Below are positions 1-5,501 of a stretch of DNA of 9,833 bases, in pieces (within the stretch, counting starts at the first letter, position 1; every line of letters begins with the position of its first letter). The notes beneath the pieces were generated by a model. That model had not been told where the DNA came from. It ran no database searches and saw only the letters and a list, made by a program, of their open reading frames with translations. A program made the translations under genes and the position numbers. Source of the DNA: Alcaligenaceae bacterium (lineage in GTDB: Bacteria > Pseudomonadota > Gammaproteobacteria > Burkholderiales > Burkholderiaceae_B); the NCBI GenBank assembly GCA_012512545.1, contig JAAZDZ010000248.1, positions 1-9,833 of the forward strand, read 5' to 3'.

Positions 1-884
1 AGCGCGCGGATATTCTGCAGAATCTGCGAAGTATCGTTGCGCCGCCAGATGCACAGGGTTTCCGAGCGGGGCGTGTGAGGGAAGGGCAGAAAGGCCGTGT
101 CGGGCAGGCCGCAGGTGGCCATGCAGGCAGGCACAATCGCCACTCCCATGCCTTGCGAAACCAGCGACACCACGCTGAGCCAGTGCCGTACCTCATAGGC
201 AATTTTGGGTATGAGGCCCGCTTCCTGGCAGATGGCCAGCAAAAGCTGGTAATAGCTGGGCGAAGCATTGCGCGCGAAAAACACAAACTTCTCATTGGCC
301 AGCGAGGCCAGTTCCGGCTGGCGGGTCTGCGCGATCGGGTGATCGGCGGGCGCACACAGCACAAACGGCTCGGACACCAGCCTGGCGCTGGCCAGTTCTG
401 AGGCCAGCGGATTGGCATGTACGAAGCCGATATCCAGGCCGCCATGCAGCACCATGTCCATGAGTTCGGCTGAATTCATTTCGGTAATGGCAATGTCCAG
501 GTCGGGGTAGCGGTCGCGGCAGAGGGCCATGATGGCAGGCAGGCCGCGATACATCATCGAGCCCACAAACCCCATCTTCAGCCTGCCTTTCAGGCCCGCA
601 TCAACATGGGCGACCAGCTCGCGCAGCTCGTTATTGCGTTGCAATAGAAAGCGCGCCTCGCGATGCAGGGCGGCGCCTGCGGCAGTCAGCTCCACCTTGC
701 GGCTGCTGCGCCGCAGTAACTGCACCCCCAGGTTTTCTTCCAGCTGTTTGATGGCGTAGCTGAGTGGCGGTTGCGACAGATGCAGCCGCCGGGCGGCGCG
801 GCTGAAGCTCAGTTCATCCGCCACGGCAATGAAGTAGCGCAGCAGACGTGTATCAATAGGAAGCGGCTCATCTATATTTTTCAT
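1..884 (-). CDS. LysR-type transcriptional regulator, 3' end cut by window edge
   Basis: The minus strand is open from the ATG at 884 to position 1, giving 294 codons without a stop. Residues 13-75 form the LysR winged helix-turn-helix, with the typical LSFSRAARRLHLSQPPLSYA run and LGVQLLRR, followed by the LTAAG wing. The co-inducer domain runs from about residue 98, and its last part (VSLVSQGMGVAIVPA, 239-253) resembles the aromatic-compound or CatM/BenM-like subgroup of periplasmic-fold domains. LysR proteins are about 300 residues long, so only a few C-terminal residues should be missing. The upstream ATG at 892 is out of frame and stops after three codons, so 884 is the start; it has only a weak GGA-type ribosome site. 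The gene is divergent from the acyl-CoA dehydrogenase at 972, so it probably controls that operon and itself. The inducer is unknown. Confidence 0.93.
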   Translation of the reverse strand, partial: MKNIDEPLPIDTRLLRYFIAVADELSFSRAARRLHLSQPPLSYAIKQLEENLGVQLLRRSSRKVELTAAGAALHREARFLLQRNNELRELVAHVDAGLKGRLKMGFVGSMMYRGLPAIMALCRDRYPDLDIAITEMNSAELMDMVLHGGLDIGFVHANPLASELASARLVSEPFVLCAPADHPIAQTRQPELASLANEKFVFFARNASPSYYQLLLAICQEAGLIPKIAYEVRHWLSVVSLVSQGMGVAIVPACMATCGLPDTAFLPFPHTPRSETLCIWRRNDTSQILQNIRA

Positions 885-895
885 GTATCCATGAA
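880..895. promoter_or_regulatory. Palindrome over the lysR start codon, candidate LysR autoregulatory site
   Basis: TTCATG at 880-885 and CATGAA at 890-895 are perfect inverted repeats separated by TATC. The left arm contains the start codon of the regulator gene (882-884 on the minus strand). LysR regulators commonly bind interrupted dyads in the divergent region next to their own gene, which makes this a candidate autoregulatory site. The arms do not form an exact T-N11-A box, and short palindromes occur by chance, so the functional claim is inference. Confidence 0.3.
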
Positions 896-900
896 GATAA

Positions 901-915
901 AAACAGTATTTGTTT
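901..915. promoter_or_regulatory. Palindrome in the divergent promoter region, candidate operator
   Basis: AAACA (901-905) and TGTTT (911-915) are perfect inverted repeats with a GTATT centre, lying mid-way between the divergent starts at 884 and 972. The right arm overlaps or abuts the best -35-like hexamers for the rightward operon. This is a suitable place for an activator or repressor site. The arms are short and AT-rich, so confidence is low. Confidence 0.25.
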
Positions 916-941
916 GGATGGCTGGATGTGCTTAGCATAAT
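914..941 (+). promoter_or_regulatory. Weak candidate promoter of the acyl-CoA dehydrogenase operon
   Basis: TTGGAT (914-919) and CATAAT (936-941) are separated by 16 nt. The -10 is good, but the -35 matches TTGACA at only three positions, which would fit a LysR-activated promoter. The predicted transcript start near 948 leaves a short leader and the GAGG ribosome site at 962-965. The alternative -35, TTGTTT at 910, has 20-nt spacing. Confidence 0.3.
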
Positions 942-971
942 GGCAATATCTATCTTTTTGCGAGGCCCGCC

Positions 972-2690
972 ATGAATGCACCGCTTATTCCACAGATTCA
1001 GAACCTTTCCTCTCAGGATTCCAATATTCCTGAAACCCGCGGGCTGAATCTCTTTGATGTGGACGCCCACGCAGCGCCGATGCTGGAAGCCTATATCAGC
1101 AAGCCCCTGTTCGATCATGTGCTGCCGCACTTTCAGGAACTCGGGCGTCTGGCTGGTGGTGAACTCGACGAACATGCATTTGTGGCGGATGTGAACCCGC
1201 CCACGCTGTCGGTGCGGGCCAGAACCGGCAACGACCAGGCCGTCATCAACAAGCACCCCGCTTATGTCGAACTGGAAAAAGCCGCCTACAGCCGCTTCGG
1301 CCTGGCAGCGATGTCGCACGTTGGCGGCGCCCTGGGCTGGAAAGAGACCCTGCCGCCGGCCGTGAAGTATTCGCTTTCGCATCTGTTCGTACAGGCGGAA
1401 TTCGGCCTGTGCTGCCCGGTCAGCATGACGGATTCGCTGGCCCGCACCCTGCGCAAATACGGCGACCCCCAACTGGTGGAACAGGTGCTGCCGCAAGTCG
1501 CCTCCATGGATTTCGATGAACTCAGGCAAGGCGCCATGTTCATGACAGAACAGGCTGCGGGTTCCGACGTGAGCGCCACCGAAACCCTGGCCCGCGAAGA
1601 AGGCGATGGCCGCTGGCGCCTGTACGGCGACAAATGGTTCTGCTCCAACCCCGACGCGGGGTTTGCCATGGTGCTGGCCCGCAGCGAATCGGCTGAAGGG
1701 CTGGCCGGGGTTTCCCTGTTTCTGCTGCCGCGCGACCTGCCCGATGGCAGCCACAACCACTACCGCATTCTGCGACTCAAGGACAAATTGGGCACGCGCT
1801 CCATGGCCAGTGGCGAAATCCGCCTTGAGGGCGCCTATGCCTGGCTGGTGGGCGAGCGCGGCCGCGGCTTCCAGCACATGGCCGACATGATTAACAACTC
1901 GCGCTTGTCCAACGGCATGCGCGCCGCCGGCCTGATGCGCCGCGGCCTGACAGAATCTCAGCATGTGGCCCGTAACCGCCGCGCATTTGGCAAGAAGCTG
2001 ATCGACATGCCGCTGATGCAGCGCCAGCTGGCCAAAATCCTCATGCGGGCAGAGCAAGGCCGTTCCATCATGATGCAGACTGCCCAGGCGCTGCAGAACG
2101 CCGATGCCGGCGACAAGAATGCCGCCAGGCTGCTGCGCATTCTGACCCCCCTCATCAAGTTCCGCGCCTGCCGCGATGCCCGTCAGGCAACCGGCGATGC
2201 GATGGAAGTGCGGGGCGGCTGCGGCTATATCGAAGAATGGGTGGAGGCCCGCCTGGTGCGTGACGCCCACCTGGGCTCCATCTGGGAAGGCACCAGCAAT
2301 ATCGTAGCGCTGGATGTCATGCGCGCCATTGCCCGCAACGGCTGCCTGCAGCCCCTGCGCGCCCACGTTGATTTCCTGCTGGAAAACGGTGCCGCGTGCC
2401 CGGCGGAACTGGCCGATCTGCAGGTTGAATGCATTGATAAAGCCTTCAGGTTTGCAGAAGAGACTGCCAGCGTGCGCGACGCGCCTGCCACCCGTCAGGC
2501 GGCCACAGCGCTGTACAACGCTGTGACACTGGCCGCCCTGCGCTGGGAAGCCGCGCAGCACGAAGGTCTGCGCAGCCGCAACCAGATCGCCGACCTCGTA
2601 CTGCTGCACCGGCTGGCGCCGCAAGACCCCTGCTTGCCCGGCAAGCATGAAGTCGATCTGCCTGCCTTGCTGGAGGCAGCATGGAATTGA
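972..2690 (+). CDS. AidB-like acyl-CoA dehydrogenase
   Basis: This 572-residue flavoprotein belongs to the AidB branch of the acyl-CoA dehydrogenases. Residues 25-190 match the AidB-type N-terminal domain (NLFDVD near 26, then VNPP at 74-77). The FAD/acyl-CoA core shows MTEQAAGSDV (191-200), GDKWFCS (219-225) and RLKDKLGTRS (268-277). The C-terminal helical core has RGGCGYIEE (414-422) and IWEGTSN (437-443), with E439 at the position of the catalytic base in acyl-CoA dehydrogenases. It should pass electrons to ETF while oxidising an acyl-CoA. E. coli AidB is about 540 residues and has a basic DNA-binding C-terminus; the tail here (460-572) is not notably basic. With a CoA-transferase overlapping downstream, a catabolic role seems more likely than alkylation defence, which is inference. 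GAGG at 962-965 fixes the start. The substrate is unknown. Confidence 0.92.
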   Translation: MNAPLIPQIQNLSSQDSNIPETRGLNLFDVDAHAAPMLEAYISKPLFDHVLPHFQELGRLAGGELDEHAFVADVNPPTLSVRARTGNDQAVINKHPAYVELEKAAYSRFGLAAMSHVGGALGWKETLPPAVKYSLSHLFVQAEFGLCCPVSMTDSLARTLRKYGDPQLVEQVLPQVASMDFDELRQGAMFMTEQAAGSDVSATETLAREEGDGRWRLYGDKWFCSNPDAGFAMVLARSESAEGLAGVSLFLLPRDLPDGSHNHYRILRLKDKLGTRSMASGEIRLEGAYAWLVGERGRGFQHMADMINNSRLSNGMRAAGLMRRGLTESQHVARNRRAFGKKLIDMPLMQRQLAKILMRAEQGRSIMMQTAQALQNADAGDKNAARLLRILTPLIKFRACRDARQATGDAMEVRGGCGYIEEWVEARLVRDAHLGSIWEGTSNIVALDVMRAIARNGCLQPLRAHVDFLLENGAACPAELADLQVECIDKAFRFAEETASVRDAPATRQAATALYNAVTLAALRWEAAQHEGLRSRNQIADLVLLHRLAPQDPCLPGKHEVDLPALLEAAWN

Positions 2691-3856
2691 ACATGACCAT
2701 GGAATCCCCTGCGTTGTCTCACGGCTCCCTGAAAGGTCTGAAAGTCGTCGATCTTTCACGCGTGCTGGGCGGCCCGTATTGCACCCAGATCCTGGGCGAT
2801 CACGGCGCAAATATCTATAAAGTAGAGCCGCCTTTCGGGGATGAGACGCGCGGCTGGGGGCCTCCCTTTCGCGACGGAACCGCTTCCTATTTCACAGGGG
2901 TCAACCGCAACAAGCTGGGGATGTCCATGGATCTCTCCCAACCCCAGGGGCAGGCCCGCCTGCGCGCCATGCTGCGCGATGCCGATGTGCTGGTAGAGAA
3001 CTTCAAACCCGGCACACTCGAAAAATGGGGGCTGGGGTATGAGCAGCTCAGCAGCGAATTCCCCGGCCTGGTTCATTGCCGCATCAGCGGCTTTGGCGCC
3101 GATGGCCCCCTGGGCGGTTTGCCCGGCTACGATGCCTGCGCCCAGGCCATGTGCGGCCTCATGAGCGTGAACGGGCAGCCCGACGGCGAAGCAACCCGTG
3201 TGGGCCTGCCTGTCGTGGACATGGTCACCGGCCTGAATGCCGCCCTGGCCATCATGATGGCGCTGAACGAGCGGCAAAGCAGCGGCCTGGGCCAGTTTCT
3301 GGATATCTCGCTGTTTGACTGCGCGATATCCCTGCTGCACCCGCATGGCGCCAATTACTTCATGAGTGGCAACATCCCGCAGCGCACCGGCAACGCCCAC
3401 CCCAATATCTCGCCTTACGAGACCTTCCCTACCGGCGAAGGCGATATTTTCCTGGCGGTCGGCAACAGCAGGCAGTTCCAGGCGCTGTGCGTGCAGCTGG
3501 GGCGCCCCGAACTTGCGCAAGACCCCCGTTATCTGGAAAACAGCGACCGCCTGAACAACCGCCAGGCTCTGCGTGAAGAACTTATCGCTTTGCTCAGCGG
3601 GCATCAGGCTGACGCGCTTGCCGCCACCCTGCTGTCAGCGGGCGTGCCTGCCGCGCCTGTGCTGAATGTGAGCGAAATCATGAGCCACCCGCATACCCGG
3701 CATCGTGGCATGGTGCTGGAAGCAGAGGGCTACCAGGGCATCGCTTCCCCCATCAAACTGTCGCGCACGCCCGCCACACTCAGGCGTCTGCCGCCCGCCC
3801 TGGGCCAGCACAACGAAGAAGTATTCGCTCAGCTGAGCCTGGACTTCGACGCTTGA
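2681..3856 (+). CDS. CaiB/BaiF (family III) CoA-transferase
   Basis: This 391-residue protein has the usual length for a family III (formyl-CoA transferase/CaiB-like) enzyme, which moves CoA between carboxylic acids through an aspartyl-CoA thioester. Family motifs are LKVVDLSRVLGGPY (20-33), KVEPPFGDETR (47-57), NRNKLGMSMDL (75-85), ENFKPGTLEKWGL (106-118) and SGFGADGPL (136-144). D180 in PVVDMVTG aligns with catalytic Asp169 of Oxalobacter formyl-CoA transferase. The C-terminal GVPAAPVLNV (321-330) is also typical. The start overlaps the end of the dehydrogenase gene by 10 nt, with GGAGG at 2672-2676, so the two are translationally coupled. In-frame ATGs at 2693 and 2699 are further from that site. 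It probably activates the acid that the dehydrogenase then oxidises. Neither the donor nor the acceptor acid can be predicted from the sequence. Confidence 0.93.
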   Translation: MELNMTMESPALSHGSLKGLKVVDLSRVLGGPYCTQILGDHGANIYKVEPPFGDETRGWGPPFRDGTASYFTGVNRNKLGMSMDLSQPQGQARLRAMLRDADVLVENFKPGTLEKWGLGYEQLSSEFPGLVHCRISGFGADGPLGGLPGYDACAQAMCGLMSVNGQPDGEATRVGLPVVDMVTGLNAALAIMMALNERQSSGLGQFLDISLFDCAISLLHPHGANYFMSGNIPQRTGNAHPNISPYETFPTGEGDIFLAVGNSRQFQALCVQLGRPELAQDPRYLENSDRLNNRQALREELIALLSGHQADALAATLLSAGVPAAPVLNVSEIMSHPHTRHRGMVLEAEGYQGIASPIKLSRTPATLRRLPPALGQHNEEVFAQLSLDFDA

Positions 3857-3873
3857 ATGTTTGCCTCATGAGC

Positions 3874-3898
3874 AGTGTGGCGCCTCTGGCGCTACACT
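3874..3898. repeat. Strong intergenic hairpin between the CoA-transferase and bdhA
   Basis: Arms 3874-3884 and 3888-3898 pair over 11 positions with one G-U pair and a TCT loop (GTGTGGCGCC against GGCGCTACAC, plus an outer A-T). No T-run follows the right arm, so this is not a standard intrinsic terminator. It may be a processing or RNA-stability element, a Rho-linked 3' end, or a DNA operator. The right arm also contains TACACT (3893-3898), a possible -10 box for bdhA, but no good -35 sits at the right distance. The remaining gap on either side holds only the bdhA ribosome site. Confidence 0.5.
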
Positions 3899-3950
3899 CA
3901 TGTCATCCATGATTTCCAGTCATTCTGGCTCAGACACGAAAGGAAACGAC

Positions 3951-4733
3951 ATGCTCAAAAGCAAGAAAGCGGTGGTTACTGGCTCGACCAGCGGCATTGG
4001 CCTGGCGATTGCCCGCCAACTGGCAGGTAGCGGCGCAGACGTTGTCATCAATGGTTTTGGCGATGCGGCTGAAATCGAACGCACCCGTGCGGCGATTGAA
4101 TCCGAATTCGGCGTGCGCGCCCATTATGTGGGGGCCGATCTTTCCAAGGGCGAGGCCACCCGCCAGTTCATAGAAGACGCGGTCAAGGCGCTGGGCGGCA
4201 TCGACATTCTGGTCAATAACGCAGGCATCCAGCACACCGATCTTGTCGAAGACTTTCCGGCCGATCGCTGGGACGCCATCATTGCGTTGAATCTTTCCGC
4301 CGTCTTCCACGGCAGCGCAGCCGCCTTGCCCTACATGAAGAAACAAGGCTGGGGCCGCATCATCAATATCGCATCCGCGCATGGTCATGTCGCCTCCGTG
4401 CAGAAATCGGCCTATGTGGCCGCCAAGCACGGCGTTATGGGGCTGACCAAGGTCATTGCTCTGGAAGCCGCCGGTCAGGGCATTACCTGCAATGCCATCT
4501 GCCCGGGCTGGGTACGCACCGCCCTGGTTGAGCGCCAGATCGAGGCGCTGGCTCAGAAGAACGGCACTGATATCGAAACCGCCGCCCGCGAGCTTCTGTC
4601 GGAAAAACAGCCCTCGCTGCAATTCGTCACGCCCGACCAGCTCGGCCAGGCCGCTGTCTTCCTCAGTTCAGATGCCGCCTCGCAAATGACGGGCGCCCAC
4701 CTGACCATGGACGGCGGCTGGACCGCCCGCTAA
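3951..4733 (+). CDS. bdhA: D-3-hydroxybutyrate dehydrogenase (short-chain dehydrogenase)
   Basis: This enzyme oxidises (R)-3-hydroxybutyrate to acetoacetate with NAD+, a step in using polyhydroxybutyrate or external 3-hydroxybutyrate. It is a classical SDR with the TGSTSGIG nucleotide motif (10-17), NNAG (89-92), N114, S142, Y155 and K159, and PGWVRT (185-190). The residues known to bind the substrate carboxylate in Pseudomonas fragi HBDH (Q94, H144, K152, Q196) fall at identical numbers here, and the 260-residue length also matches. That makes the specificity call stronger than a generic SDR annotation. The reading frame extends upstream to a TTG at 3861, but the ATG at 3951 has a clear AAGGAAA site at 3940-3946 and gives the canonical N-terminus. 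The gene is 94 nt after the CoA-transferase stop and 15 nt before yaaA. Confidence 0.94.
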   Translation: MLKSKKAVVTGSTSGIGLAIARQLAGSGADVVINGFGDAAEIERTRAAIESEFGVRAHYVGADLSKGEATRQFIEDAVKALGGIDILVNNAGIQHTDLVEDFPADRWDAIIALNLSAVFHGSAAALPYMKKQGWGRIINIASAHGHVASVQKSAYVAAKHGVMGLTKVIALEAAGQGITCNAICPGWVRTALVERQIEALAQKNGTDIETAARELLSEKQPSLQFVTPDQLGQAAVFLSSDAASQMTGAHLTMDGGWTAR

Positions 4734-4748
4734 CCGGCACGAATCACC

Positions 4749-5501
4749 ATGTTATTGCTGCTTTCACCAGCCAAGAAGCTGGATTACGACACCCCTGTCC
4801 GCACCACGCTGCACACTCAGCCCCTGTTCGTGGAAGAGGCGGCTGAACTCATTGAAGTGCTGCGCGAAAAATCCGTTGCGGACATTGCCTCTCTGATGAG
4901 CCTGAGCGACGCGCTGGCGGAACTCAATGCCGCGCGCTACGCCGAATGGGAACCCGTCTTCGATACCCAGAACGCCCGTCAGGCCGCGCTGGCCTTCAAT
5001 GGCGATGTTTACGAGGGCCTGCAGGCGCCTGAGCTGTCCGACGAAGCCCTGCAATGGGCTCAGGAACGCGTTCTCATGCTCAGCGGCCTGTATGGCGTGC
5101 TGCGCCCGCTCGACCTCATGCGGCCCTACCGGCTCGAAATGGGCACCCGCCTCAAGACCGGCAAAGGCGCCAGCCTGTATGCTTTCTGGGGCAGCCGGAT
5201 CGCCGGATACCTGAACAGCCTGGGCGACGACATCGTCGTGAATCTGGCATCCGAGGAATACTTCAAGGCGGTTGATAAAAAAACCCTTGCCGCCCGGGTG
5301 ATCCAGTGCGTGTTCCAGGAACAGAAAGGCGCTGACTGGAAAGTTGTCAGCTTCTATGCCAAGAAGGCGCGCGGGCTGATGGCCCGCCACGTGATCGACC
5401 AGCGCATTCAAGACCCGGAAGGGCTCAAAACCTTCGCCGCAGAAGGCTACGCCTACGCGGCAGATGCATCGACGGCGGATCGTCTGGTGTTTCGCCGCTG
5501 A
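4749..5501 (+). CDS. yaaA: YaaA family peroxide-stress protein (DUF328/UPF0246)
   Basis: This 250-residue protein is close in length to E. coli YaaA (about 258) and carries its signature segments: LSPAKKLDYDTP (5-16), LAFNGDVYEGLQA (81-93), MLSGLYGVLRPLDLMRPYRL (110-129), VNLASEEYFKAV (164-175) and SFYAKKARGLMARHVI (201-216), ending in LVFRR. In E. coli, YaaA lowers intracellular free iron and so limits hydroxyl-radical damage during H2O2 stress; structural work on the family suggests a DNA-binding fold. It is cytoplasmic. The start is 15 nt after the bdhA stop and has no convincing ribosome site, so coupling to bdhA translation is possible. Its last 25 codons lie antisense to the 3' end of the convergent FUSC gene. 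Confidence 0.95.
   Translation: MLLLLSPAKKLDYDTPVRTTLHTQPLFVEEAAELIEVLREKSVADIASLMSLSDALAELNAARYAEWEPVFDTQNARQAALAFNGDVYEGLQAPELSDEALQWAQERVLMLSGLYGVLRPLDLMRPYRLEMGTRLKTGKGASLYAFWGSRIAGYLNSLGDDIVVNLASEEYFKAVDKKTLAARVIQCVFQEQKGADWKVVSFYAKKARGLMARHVIDQRIQDPEGLKTFAAEGYAYAADASTADRLVFRR

Noticed and set aside
2756..3604. Minus-strand open frame of 282 codons inside the CoA-transferase gene
   Set aside because: It is a shadow of a gene with intact family motifs, and shows no ribosome site or domain.
3861..3950. N-terminal extension of the 3-hydroxybutyrate dehydrogenase from a TTG start
   Set aside because: The ATG at 3951 has a strong ribosome site and gives exact residue numbering with characterised enzymes. 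The extension would also run through the intergenic hairpin.
3930..4622. Minus-strand open frame of 230 codons over bdhA
   Set aside because: It is antisense to a dehydrogenase with all catalytic residues; only GC-driven openness supports it.
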